Origin: Sphingomonadaceae bacterium
GTDB lineage: Bacteria > Pseudomonadota > Alphaproteobacteria > Sphingomonadales > Sphingomonadaceae
Reading direction: 5' to 3'
Assembly: GCA_016742125.1 (NCBI GenBank)
Contig: JACVCM010000015.1
Location: 1-46,270 of the forward strand
DNA length: 46,270 bases
This document shows positions 25,460 through 33,683 of the stretch, in pieces. The stretch's first letter is position 1. Each line of letters starts with the position of its first letter. The notes below the pieces were generated by a model. The model saw nothing but the letters and a program-made list of their open reading frames with translations. It ran no database searches and had not been told where the DNA came from. Both the position numbers and the translations under genes were made by a program.

Positions 25460-25620
25460 AAGCGGGAGAGTACCTCTTAAAGGGGTCGCCGAAGGAGCAA
25501 CCGCCCCGGAATCTCTCAGGCAAAAGGACCGCCTCGGCTTTTGCGACACTCTGGAAAGCGTTTCTGCGGTTGCAGGAACCACCGAAGGGGTAAAGCTCTC
25601 AGGTATCCGTGACAGAGGGG
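25460..25620 (+). ncRNA. Tandem glycine riboswitch
   Basis: Two glycine aptamers lie in series in the gcvT leader. The first has GGGAGAGT (25464-25471), GCCGAAGGAGCAA (25488-25500) and CTCTCAGGCAAAAGGACCG (25513-25531). The second has ACTCTGGAAAGCG (25548-25560), CACCGAAGGGGTAAAG (near 25580-25595) and CTCTCAGGTATCCGTGACAG (25596-25615). A linker of about 15 bases joins them. Both halves keep the GCCGAAGG/ACCGAAGG and CTCTCAGG cores. Glycine binding should turn on the downstream cleavage operon. About 55 bases between the second aptamer and the gcvT ATG can hold the expression platform. Confidence 0.93.
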
Positions 25621-25675
25621 GCAGCAGGCTTGGCGTCAACCGGCGTCGGTCGCTGTAACTCTTGGACGGAACGAT

Positions 25676-26818
25676 ATGAGCGACGACGAAGAATTCGAAC
25701 CTGTCGAAACATTGGAACTGCCACTCGGCGCTTGGCATCGTGCGAAGGGTGCACGGATAGTCGAGTTTGCGGGCTATCATATGCCAATCCAATATGAAGG
25801 CATCATGGCCGAACATCTGTGGACCCGTGAAAATGCTGGGTTATTCGATGTCAGTCACATGGGGCAATTGATGCTGTCGGGCGAGGACGCGGCAGGGTCG
25901 CTTGAGAAACTGGTGCCGGGTGACATATCTGCTTTGAAAGAAGGGCGGATGCGCTATTCGCTACTCTTGGCAGAGGATGGCGGTATCCTTGATGACATGA
26001 TGATCACCGCCGCGCCGATGGGGCTGTATGTGGTGGTCAACGGCGCAGTCAAATGGGACGACATTGGCTATTTGCGCGAACATCTGCCCGACGAGGTTAC
26101 CATCAATCATATGGACGACCGCGCGCTACTTGCCCTGCAGGGGCCGAAAGCTGCCGAAGCTCTTGCGCGCGTGGTGCCCGGTGTCGACGCGTTGTTTTTC
26201 ATGGAATCCGGTACCTTCTTCTGGGGACCGAAGACCGACCCCGAACCGCTGTGGATCAGTCGCTCGGGCTATACGGGCGAAGACGGATTTGAGATATCCG
26301 TTCCTGCCGCCCATGTAATGCGATTGACCGAGGAATTATGTGCTCAGCCGGAGGTCAAGCCAATCGGTCTCGGCGCCCGCGATTCGCTACGGCTTGAGGC
26401 GGGCCTCCCGCTCTACGGACATGACATGAATCCAGATATCGATCCGGTCGAAGGAAATGCCTCTTTTGCCATTTCCAAGCGACGGCGCGAGGAGGGCGGC
26501 TTTAACGGCGCAGACCGCATTCTGAAGGCGCTGAAAGACGGACCGCAGCGAAAACTGGTCGGCTTTGCCGTCGAAGGCAAAATGCCCGTGCGCGAAGGCG
26601 CGGCGGTTTTCAGCGGTGAGAGACAGGTCGGTGTCATCACATCGGGTGGCTTCGCACCTAGTGTCGGATCGCCGATTGCCATGGGCTATGTCGAGCGCGA
26701 GCATATAGCTACCGGCACCGCTCTGGAGGCTGAGGTGCGCGGTAAGCGTGTTTCGCTGACCGTCGCCGCCATGCCTTTCATTCCCCACCGTTACCATCGC
26801 AGAGGAGCGAGCAAATGA
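25676..26818 (+). CDS. gcvT: Aminomethyltransferase (glycine cleavage T protein)
   Basis: A 380-residue tetrahydrofolate enzyme that releases ammonia from the aminomethyl-lipoyl H protein and forms methylene-THF. H-AKGARIVEFAGYHMPIQY, GLFDVSHMGQL and LQGPKAAEAL are T-protein signatures. ISRSGYTGEDGFEI (about 196-209) and LGARDSLRLEAGLPLYGHD contain the folate- and catalysis-related Asp/Arg. The protein begins with about 20 acidic residues before the fold. First gene after the glycine riboswitch; its stop overlaps gcvH (ATGA). Confidence 0.96.
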   Translation: MSDDEEFEPVETLELPLGAWHRAKGARIVEFAGYHMPIQYEGIMAEHLWTRENAGLFDVSHMGQLMLSGEDAAGSLEKLVPGDISALKEGRMRYSLLLAEDGGILDDMMITAAPMGLYVVVNGAVKWDDIGYLREHLPDEVTINHMDDRALLALQGPKAAEALARVVPGVDALFFMESGTFFWGPKTDPEPLWISRSGYTGEDGFEISVPAAHVMRLTEELCAQPEVKPIGLGARDSLRLEAGLPLYGHDMNPDIDPVEGNASFAISKRRREEGGFNGADRILKALKDGPQRKLVGFAVEGKMPVREGAAVFSGERQVGVITSGGFAPSVGSPIAMGYVEREHIATGTALEAEVRGKRVSLTVAAMPFIPHRYHRRGASK

Positions 26819-27186
26819 CGCGTTATTACACCGAAGATCATGAATGGATCGAAGTCGACGGCGACAGCGCGACCGTCGGCATAACCGATTATGCACAAAG
26901 CCAGTTGGGCGACATTGTGTTCGCAGAGGTTCCGGCTGTCGGCGCGACGCTCAAGAAGGGCGGCGACGCGGCGGTTGTGGAATCGGTGAAGGCCGCTTCG
27001 GACGTCTACGCCCCGGTCTCCGGCACCGTAACCGAAGGAAATGCCGCGCTCGAAGACGATCCCGCGCTGGTCAACAGCGACCCGGAAGGTGAGGGCTGGT
27101 TCTTCAAGCTCACATTGAGCGATACCGATGAACTCGGCAGCCTGATGGATGCCGAGGCGTACAAGGCCTTTGTCGACGGACTTTAA
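26815..27186 (+). CDS. gcvH: Glycine cleavage H protein (lipoyl carrier)
   Basis: A 123-residue lipoyl carrier that shuttles the aminomethyl group between P, T and L proteins. The lipoylated lysine is Lys59 in VVESVKAASD. DHEWIEVDGDSATVGITDYAQ at the start and LVNSDPEGEGWFFKL near the end are hallmarks. Length is standard. ATGA overlap with gcvT, nine bases before gcvPA. The L protein (dihydrolipoamide dehydrogenase) is not in this window and is probably shared with the 2-oxoacid dehydrogenases. Confidence 0.97.
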   Translation: MTRYYTEDHEWIEVDGDSATVGITDYAQSQLGDIVFAEVPAVGATLKKGGDAAVVESVKAASDVYAPVSGTVTEGNAALEDDPALVNSDPEGEGWFFKLTLSDTDELGSLMDAEAYKAFVDGL

Positions 27187-27195
27187 GGAAATATC

Positions 27196-28554
27196 ATGCG
27201 TTATTTGCCGCTTACCCAACCTGACAGGCAAGCCATGCTTGCGGCCATTGGCGCGAGGACCATCGATGACCTCTTTGTCGACGTCCCCAGCGAAGCGCGG
27301 CTGTCTGGGCCGATCGAAGGTCTCCCCTTGCACGCCAGCGAAATGGCGGTCGAGCGGCATTTTTCCAATCTTGCCCGCAAGAATATGGCGGCGTCGCATC
27401 ACCCGTTTTTCCTGGGTGCGGGGGCCTATAAGCACCATGTTCCTGCGTCGGTCGATCACATCATCCAGCGCGGCGAGTTTCTGACTGCCTACACGCCCTA
27501 TCAGCCCGAAATTGCGCAGGGCACGTTACAGATGCTGTTCGAGTTCCAGACGCAGGTCGCGCGGCTGTTCGGTTGCGATGTCGCGAATGCGTCGATGTAC
27601 GATGGATCCACTGCTTGCTGGGAAGCTATCGGAATGGCAGGCCGCATCACCAAGCGTACCAAAGCAGTTCTTTCTTCGGGACTGCACCCGCATTATGTCA
27701 GCGTCGCAAAGACGATGGCGAAATATACCGGCGATGCATTGGATACGGCATTGCCGGAACTGTCGGCAAAGACCGATAGCGAACGCCTGCTTGCGGCTGT
27801 CGATACCGACACCAGCTGCGTGGTGGTTCAATATCCTGATATATTGGGCCGGATAGAGGATCTGTCTGCCCTCGCGGCTAAGGCACATGAGAATGGCGCA
27901 CTGCTGATCGCGGTCGTGACTGAACCCGTCGCGCTCGGTGCAATTAAATCGCCGGGCGAGATGGGTGCCGATATAGTCGTGGGTGAGGGGCAATCGCTTG
28001 GGGTCGGCCTTCAATTTGGCGGGCCATATGTCGGCCTGTTTGCCTGCAATGAGAAATTCGTCCGCCAGATGCCGGGACGGTTATGCGGTGAAACCGTCGA
28101 TGCCGAGGGCAAGAGAGGGTTCGTGCTAACGCTGTCGACGCGCGAACAACATATTCGCCGCGAAAAGGCAACGTCAAATATCTGCACAAATTCAGGACTT
28201 TGTGCGCTGGCATTCAGTGTGCATATGACCTTATTGGGGGAGAAAGGGCTGCGCGGTCTTGCCTCGCTCAACCATGCCTTGGCGGTGGAAGCGGCAGGCC
28301 GTTTGACACAGATCGACGGAGTGGAGCTGGTCAACGACAGCTTCTTCAACGAATTCACCCTCAGACTGCCAAAGGAAGCGCGGCCGGTCGTTCGGGCTAT
28401 GGCAGACAGGAAGGTGCTGGGTGGTGTGTCGCTCGGGCGGCTATATCCCGGTGTGGAGCAGCTCGAAAATGGGCTGGTAGTGGCCGTTACCGAGGTCGCC
28501 ACTGATGAAGATATCGAGAAATTTACCACCGCTTTGCAGGAGGTGCTAGCATGA
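27196..28554 (+). CDS. gcvPA: Glycine dehydrogenase (decarboxylating) subunit 1
   Basis: A 452-residue alpha subunit of the two-chain P protein, which decarboxylates glycine on PLP. MRYLPLTQPDRQAML begins as usual for the split form. FLGAGAYKHHVPASVDHI, TAYTPYQPEIAQGTLQ and NASMYDGSTA line the active site with subunit 2. The chain has a PLP-enzyme fold but lacks the Schiff-base lysine, which the partner supplies. It overlaps gcvPB by ATGA, consistent with equal synthesis of both subunits. Confidence 0.96.
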   Translation: MRYLPLTQPDRQAMLAAIGARTIDDLFVDVPSEARLSGPIEGLPLHASEMAVERHFSNLARKNMAASHHPFFLGAGAYKHHVPASVDHIIQRGEFLTAYTPYQPEIAQGTLQMLFEFQTQVARLFGCDVANASMYDGSTACWEAIGMAGRITKRTKAVLSSGLHPHYVSVAKTMAKYTGDALDTALPELSAKTDSERLLAAVDTDTSCVVVQYPDILGRIEDLSALAAKAHENGALLIAVVTEPVALGAIKSPGEMGADIVVGEGQSLGVGLQFGGPYVGLFACNEKFVRQMPGRLCGETVDAEGKRGFVLTLSTREQHIRREKATSNICTNSGLCALAFSVHMTLLGEKGLRGLASLNHALAVEAAGRLTQIDGVELVNDSFFNEFTLRLPKEARPVVRAMADRKVLGGVSLGRLYPGVEQLENGLVVAVTEVATDEDIEKFTTALQEVLA

Positions 28555-30134
28555 CCGCAATCAACCAGAGTGGTTGGAAGCCCGAAATGACCGCCCTTCG
28601 ACCGGCCCAGGATGAAACGGATGTCGCAGGTACCTACACCGGCAATAAGGCGCTGATGTTAGAAGAGCCGCTCATTTTTGAAATTGGCCATGACGGCTCG
28701 ACGGGTATTGACCTGGCCGAAGCCCCCCAGGTTGCATCACGGCTGGGAGGTCTTCAACGCAACCGAGATATAGGTTTGCCCGGCCTGTCCGAGCCAGAGG
28801 CCGTCCGGCATTATACCCGGCTCAGCCGCCAGAACTATGCCATCGATCTCGGTTTCTTCCCGCTGGGCAGCTGTACGATGAAGCACAATCCGCGGTTGAA
28901 TGAAAAAGTCGCGCGGATGGCAGGTTTTGCCGATGTCCACCCGATGCAACCCGTTGAAACGGTGCAGGGAGCGCTCGCCGTTATTCACCAACTGGCGCAC
29001 TGGCTGATAACGCTGACGGGCATGAAGGCCGTCGCGATGTCCCCGAAGGCCGGCGCGCACGGCGAGCTGTGCGGAATATTGGCGATTCGCGCGGCGCTGA
29101 CAGCCAGGGGCGATGCCCGATCGGTCATCCTGTGCCCCGAAAGCGCGCACGGCACCAATCCCGCAACGGCTGCGTTTGCGGGCTATCAGGTCGAGAACAT
29201 CCCTGCCACGTCCGAAGGTCGCGTCGATCTGGAGGCGTTGAAGGCGCGGCTCGGCCCGGACATCGCTGGTGTCATGATAACCAATCCCAATACCTGCGGC
29301 CTGTTCGAGCGTGATATGCGTGCAATCTCGGACGCGGTCCATGCGGCTGGCGGCTATGTGTATTGCGACGGAGCGAATTTCAACGCTATCGTCGGACGGG
29401 TGCGCCCCGGCGACCTCGGCATCGATGCGATGCATATCAATCTGCACAAGACCTTCTCGACGCCGCACGGCGGCGGTGGGCCTGGTTCTGGACCAGTGGT
29501 GCTGTCAGAAGCGCTTGCACCATTTGCGCCTTTGCCTTTCGTCGACAAGGATGGCGAGCATTACAGGCTTGTCGAGGAAGAGACCGTGGGCGAACATCAT
29601 GACAAGACGTTCGGTCGCATGGTCGCGTTTCACGGACAGATGGGAATGTTCACCCGAGCGTTGGCATATATCATGTCGCATGGCGCAGACGGCCTTCGTC
29701 AGGTGGCCGAGGATGCAGTGCTCAACGCTAATTACATATTGCGTAGTCTGCAGGACGTCCTCGACGCGCCGTTCGCCCATAGCGGCCCTTGCATGCACGA
29801 GGCATTGTTCAGTGACGACGGCATGGCCGAAGGCTTTTCGACGCTCGATATCGCCAAGGGACTGATCGACGAGGGCTATCACCCGATGACGGTGTATTTT
29901 CCGTTGGTCGTTCACGGCGCGATGCTGATCGAACCGACCGAAACAGAAAGCAAGGCAACGCTCGACCAGTTCATCGGTGCGCTGCGTTCGGTGGCGGGAC
30001 GGGCCAAGGCGGGCGATCAGTCGTTGAAGTCGGCCCCGCATCATGCGCCACGCCGTCGTCTGGATGAGACCCAGGCCGCGCGTAAACCGGTGCTGGTCTG
30101 GCGCGAGCCTGAACAGGCGGTGGCCGCGGAATAG
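28551..30134 (+). CDS. gcvPB: Glycine dehydrogenase (decarboxylating) subunit 2
   Basis: A 527-residue beta subunit of the split P protein. The PLP lysine is Lys300 in NLHKTFSTPHGGGGPGSGP, preceded by YCDGANFNAIVG with the PLP-contacting Asp. LGSCTMKHNPR (105-115) and CPESAHGTNPATA are family marks. It begins with an extra stretch of about 35 residues and ends with a basic and Ala-rich tail of about 35 residues. Last gene of the riboswitch-controlled operon. Products are CO2, ammonia and methylene-THF for one-carbon metabolism. Confidence 0.96.
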   Translation: MTAINQSGWKPEMTALRPAQDETDVAGTYTGNKALMLEEPLIFEIGHDGSTGIDLAEAPQVASRLGGLQRNRDIGLPGLSEPEAVRHYTRLSRQNYAIDLGFFPLGSCTMKHNPRLNEKVARMAGFADVHPMQPVETVQGALAVIHQLAHWLITLTGMKAVAMSPKAGAHGELCGILAIRAALTARGDARSVILCPESAHGTNPATAAFAGYQVENIPATSEGRVDLEALKARLGPDIAGVMITNPNTCGLFERDMRAISDAVHAAGGYVYCDGANFNAIVGRVRPGDLGIDAMHINLHKTFSTPHGGGGPGSGPVVLSEALAPFAPLPFVDKDGEHYRLVEEETVGEHHDKTFGRMVAFHGQMGMFTRALAYIMSHGADGLRQVAEDAVLNANYILRSLQDVLDAPFAHSGPCMHEALFSDDGMAEGFSTLDIAKGLIDEGYHPMTVYFPLVVHGAMLIEPTETESKATLDQFIGALRSVAGRAKAGDQSLKSAPHHAPRRRLDETQAARKPVLVWREPEQAVAAE

Positions 30135-30210
30135 CCTGACCATCCTTACACTCGTTAAGTGTCAATTTAGATGCTAGACTCCTTCGCATTACCATTTGCG
30201 GAGGAGAAAG

Positions 30211-30684
30211 ATGGTGGACATAGACGCTGATAGTGCAAAGGTGACCTTCCCGCCGCCGTTTGTGTATCTCGGCATGTTGTTATTGGGGCTGGCCCTGGAC
30301 CGAGTGTTACCGTGGTCGATCAATCTGACGGGCATCGGCCGCAATGCCGGGGGTAGCATTTTGATCCTCGCTGGATTGCTTTACGGTCTATCTGCTGCGG
30401 GGCTTTTCCGCAGAATTGGCACCGATGTGAAGCCTTGGAAGTCGACCAGCGTGATCGTTGCCGAGGGCGTATACCGCTTCACACGCAACCCCATGTATTT
30501 GGGTATGGCGCTTTTATATGCGGGACTTGCGCTGCTATTTTCCAGCTTGGGGGCCATATTATTGCTGCCGATATTGCTCATCATCATCCAGACTCAGGTG
30601 ATCGCGCGTGAAGAGCGATATCTGGAAGGCAAATTCGGCGACGAATATCGCAATTACAAAAGGGCTGTCCGCCGCTGGCTGTGA
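30211..30684 (+). CDS. Isoprenylcysteine carboxyl methyltransferase-type membrane protein
   Basis: A 157-residue polytopic membrane protein of the ICMT/PEMT-like methyltransferase family. Membrane segments lie at about 17-33, 48-67 and 93-125. EGVYRFTRNPMYLGM is the SAM-binding hallmark (RNPMY), and the later REERYLEGKFGDEYRNYKRAVRRWL is the conserved C-terminal half (E-x-x-L...FG-x-x-Y). The ATG at 30211 has GGAGGAG at 30200-30206. Bacterial members usually modify lipids or small molecules; the substrate is unknown. It is followed one base later by the DUF938 gene. Confidence 0.85.
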   Translation: MVDIDADSAKVTFPPPFVYLGMLLLGLALDRVLPWSINLTGIGRNAGGSILILAGLLYGLSAAGLFRRIGTDVKPWKSTSVIVAEGVYRFTRNPMYLGMALLYAGLALLFSSLGAILLLPILLIIIQTQVIAREERYLEGKFGDEYRNYKRAVRRWL

Positions 30685-30685
30685 T

Positions 30686-31318
30686 ATGGTGAAATCAGTG
30701 CCATTTGTGTTCGAAGCGAACGGCGAGGCCATGCGCTACGCTCCCGCAACCGAACGCAACAGGGATTCCATTGCAGAGGTGTTGGCCGACATTCTTCCAC
30801 ACCATGGGGTGGTGCTGGAAATCGCCAGCGGCACTGGTCAGCATATCGTCCACTTCGCCGGGCTGTTCCCGCATCTGACATGGCAGCCTAGCGATCCAGA
30901 TCCAGCCGCGCTTGCATCTATCGCAGCATGGAGTGCGCAGAGCGCGCACGGCAATCTGTGTACACCGCTCCAAATCGATGCCAGCGCCATGTGGTCCGTC
31001 GATCATGCCGATGCGATCTTGTGCATCAATATGGTTCATATCAGCCCGTGGGCAGCCACGCTGGGGCTATTGCGTAATGCAGTTCGCATTCTGCCATCGG
31101 GAGGACCGCTCTACCTCTACGGGCCGTACCGCCAGCGAAGCAGGCCGACAGCACCCAGTAACGAAGAGTTCGACACATCGCTGAAATCCAGAAATCCCGA
31201 TTGGGGTTTACGCTATGTTGAAGATGTGGCTGCGGCTGCTGCGGCCGAGGGGCTCGTGCTCCACCGCATGCTAGACATGCCCGCAAACAACCTGTCCCTT
31301 GTTTTTTTGCGCCAATAG
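30686..31318 (+). CDS. DUF938 SAM-dependent methyltransferase-like protein
   Basis: A 210-residue class I SAM methyltransferase-like protein of the DUF938 family. RYAPATERNRDSIAEVL opens the conserved part (from about residue 16). VVLEIASGTGQHIVHFA is the SAM loop, WQPSDPDPAALASI the acidic second loop, and INMVHISPW and LYLYGPYRQ follow. The family has no well-established substrate that I know of. The start could be ATG 30686, directly after the previous stop, or ATG 30731, which would begin at the conserved MRYAPATERN. It is probably translated together with the ICMT-like gene. Confidence 0.85.
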   Translation: MVKSVPFVFEANGEAMRYAPATERNRDSIAEVLADILPHHGVVLEIASGTGQHIVHFAGLFPHLTWQPSDPDPAALASIAAWSAQSAHGNLCTPLQIDASAMWSVDHADAILCINMVHISPWAATLGLLRNAVRILPSGGPLYLYGPYRQRSRPTAPSNEEFDTSLKSRNPDWGLRYVEDVAAAAAAEGLVLHRMLDMPANNLSLVFLRQ

Positions 31319-31401
31319 CGGGACTGACTGGGCGATTGACTCCGACCGCCGATGGCCCGACAAAATACAAAAAACAGCCTTGCGCGAGAGGAGAGAGTCC
31401 G

Positions 31402-32961
31402 GTGGGATTGGCGGCGACAGACATTCTGACATTCGATGGTTTTTTGAGTCACTGGGCAACCGAGCGCCCGGATCGTCTCGCCTTGCGGGAGGATGACAGA
31501 AGTTACAGCTATGCCGACCTTGAGGAGCATACCGCCAAGATTGCAGCCATGCTCTTGACGGCGGGCCTGCAAAAGGGAGACCGCATTGCCTGGATCGGCA
31601 AGAACAGCGATCTGTATTTCAGCCTGTTCTATGGCGCCGCGCGCATCGGGGTGGTGATGGTTCCCATAGGATGGAGGCTCGCGCCGGCTGAATGGGCGTA
31701 TATCTTGAACGACACAGGGGCCAAAATCCTGTTCACGGGCAGGGGTTTTGAAGTTGTTGCCGACGCCTTGGCGGGGCAGGTTGAAGGAATCCAGCGATAT
31801 ATCGGGGAAGAAGAGGCACGCGCGCTAATCGCGTCGACCCCACGGCGCGAATTTGAATCTGCCCTGGAAGACGACCCCGTGTTACAGCTTTACACCTCAG
31901 GCACCACCGGCAACCCCAAAGGGGCAGTATTATCCAACCGCAACCTTTTCGCTTTGCGCAAACACTCCGAAGGATCGGACCATGCCTATACCAAATGGGA
32001 CGATGACGAGGTTGTCCTGATAGCCATGCCTTGCGCGCATATCGGCGGTACGGGTTTGGGTATCATGGCGCTGGCGTCGGGTCTGCCTGGGCTCGTGCAG
32101 GCAGAATTCACTCCCGATGGTGTGTTCGACGCCATTGAGAAAGGCGGCGCGACACGGCTGTTTATCGTTCCGGCGGCGCTTCAGATGATGGTGAACCATC
32201 CGCGATGCCGCTCGGTCGATTATAGCCGCCTTAAATACATCCTGTACGGCGCGGCTCCCATTCCGCTTGAGCTGCTGCGGCAATGTATCGATGTGTTCGG
32301 TGCCCAGTTCATTCAGGTATACGGAATGACTGAGACAACCGGAACGATTTGCATGTTGCCTCCCGAGGATCACGATCCGGCAGGCAATATCCGAATGCGG
32401 TCGGCCGGAAAGCCGCTTCCCGGCGTTGAAATGCGGATTGTCGATGCTGCGGGCAATGACCTGCCGGTTGGCGAGGTGGGGGAGGTGTGGACCCGGTCGT
32501 CAAACAACATGGTGGGCTACTGGAACCTGCCGGACGCAACGTCCAGCACAATGGCCGATGGCGGCTGGATCAAGACGGGTGATGCCGGCTATATGGATGA
32601 GGACGGATATCTGTACATCCATGACCGGGTCAAGGACATGATCATAAGCGGCGGCGAGAATGTCTACCCTGCCGAGGTGGAAAGCGCGATTTACGGCCAC
32701 CCCGATGTCATGGAGGTTGCCGTCATCGGAGTCCCCGATCCAAAATGGGGTGAGGCTGTCAAGGCCGTCTGCGTGCCGAAAGCCGGGGCACATATCGATC
32801 CTGACAGTATCGTGAACTGGGCACGCGAGCGCATTGCAGGGTTCAAGGTTCCGCGTTCGGTAGATATTATCGCTGCCCTGCCACGCAACGCCTCGGGCAA
32901 AATCCTGCGCAAGGACCTGCGCGCACCTTATTGGAAAGGCTATGACCGGCAGGTCAACTAG
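31402..32961 (+). CDS. Acyl-CoA synthetase (AMP-forming, long-chain fatty-acid CoA ligase type)
   Basis: A 519-residue ANL-superfamily ligase that activates a carboxylic acid as the acyl-adenylate and then the CoA thioester. The P-loop-like motif YTSGTTGNPKG lies at about 164-174. YGMTETTG, DGGWIKTGDAGYMDEDGY and DRVKDMIISGGENVYPAEVE form the adenylate and hinge motifs, and GKILRKDLR contains the catalytic C-terminal lysine. The GTG at 31402 is preferred: GGAGAG lies 5-10 bases upstream. An upstream in-frame TTG at 31336 lacks this. The acid substrate is not known. Its stop codon shares four bases (CTAG) with the convergent cysQ. Confidence 0.9.
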   Translation: MGLAATDILTFDGFLSHWATERPDRLALREDDRSYSYADLEEHTAKIAAMLLTAGLQKGDRIAWIGKNSDLYFSLFYGAARIGVVMVPIGWRLAPAEWAYILNDTGAKILFTGRGFEVVADALAGQVEGIQRYIGEEEARALIASTPRREFESALEDDPVLQLYTSGTTGNPKGAVLSNRNLFALRKHSEGSDHAYTKWDDDEVVLIAMPCAHIGGTGLGIMALASGLPGLVQAEFTPDGVFDAIEKGGATRLFIVPAALQMMVNHPRCRSVDYSRLKYILYGAAPIPLELLRQCIDVFGAQFIQVYGMTETTGTICMLPPEDHDPAGNIRMRSAGKPLPGVEMRIVDAAGNDLPVGEVGEVWTRSSNNMVGYWNLPDATSSTMADGGWIKTGDAGYMDEDGYLYIHDRVKDMIISGGENVYPAEVESAIYGHPDVMEVAVIGVPDPKWGEAVKAVCVPKAGAHIDPDSIVNWARERIAGFKVPRSVDIIAALPRNASGKILRKDLRAPYWKGYDRQVN

Positions 32962-33683
32962 GAGCCAAGTGCTTCCATCACCCTGCCGACGAGTTCCTGT
33001 CGGCAAATCAGGAGGTCAGGCAAATAGGGATTGCGATTATTATATCGCATCGCCGACCCGTCGATACGCGAACAATGCAGTCCGGCGGCTTGTGCCACGG
33101 CGACTGGTGCGCAATTGTCCCATTCATATTGCCCGCCGGTGTGGAGGTAAATGTCGGCGTCGCCGCGCACCACGGCCATAGCCTTGGCACCTGCTGAGCC
33201 CATGGGAAGCAGTTCGGCACCCAGCTTTTCAGCAACAGCAACTGCCTCTGCCGCTGGGCGACTTCGGCTGACAAGCATTTTAGGCGGATGGTTTGCGGCC
33301 ATCAGCGCGACCGGTTTGCCAGAGCATAATGTGACGCCCAGACCCGGCAGTGCCACCGCACCGGCGCTGGCAACACCGTCTATCGCCAATGCAACATGGA
33401 CAGCCCAATCTGTCCGCCCTTCACCATATTCGCGGGTGCCGTCGAGTGGATCGATGATCCACACCCGGCTGACCGAACAGCGTGTATCGCAATCCTTTTC
33501 CTCTTCGGACAATAGCGCATCTTCGGGACGATATTGACGCAAGGCCGCGCATAAAAAGCCGTTGCCAATGTCATCGCCGCGCCGACCCAAAGCCTTTCCT
33601 TCGAGCTCGCCGGATTGTTGCAGTTCCAGAAGCAACCGACCGGCCTCACCCGCAAGCATTGCCGCAAGTTCGGCATCTGTCAC
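32958..33683 (-). CDS. cysQ: 3'(2'),5'-bisphosphate nucleotidase CysQ
   Basis: A 241-residue metal-dependent phosphatase of the inositol monophosphatase fold that converts PAP, the by-product of PAPS use, to AMP. LSEEEKD supplies the metal-binding Glu. IDPLDGTREYGEG is the DxxDGT core, and YEWDNCAPVAVAQAAG the C-terminal WD site. The GTG at 33683 overlaps the cysNC stop (GTGA) with GGAG upstream and is preferred. An ATG at 33698 (MEPGPV) would overlap cysNC by 19 bases. Third gene of the cysD-cysNC-cysQ operon, so PAP clearance is coupled to PAPS synthesis. Confidence 0.92.
   Translation of the reverse strand: MTDAELAAMLAGEAGRLLLELQQSGELEGKALGRRGDDIGNGFLCAALRQYRPEDALLSEEEKDCDTRCSVSRVWIIDPLDGTREYGEGRTDWAVHVALAIDGVASAGAVALPGLGVTLCSGKPVALMAANHPPKMLVSRSRPAAEAVAVAEKLGAELLPMGSAGAKAMAVVRGDADIYLHTGGQYEWDNCAPVAVAQAAGLHCSRIDGSAMRYNNRNPYLPDLLICRQELVGRVMEALGS

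Noticed and set aside
30150..30175. TTACACT/AAGTGTCAA inverted repeat after gcvPB
   Set aside because: Imperfect and short; neither a terminator nor a recognisable operator.
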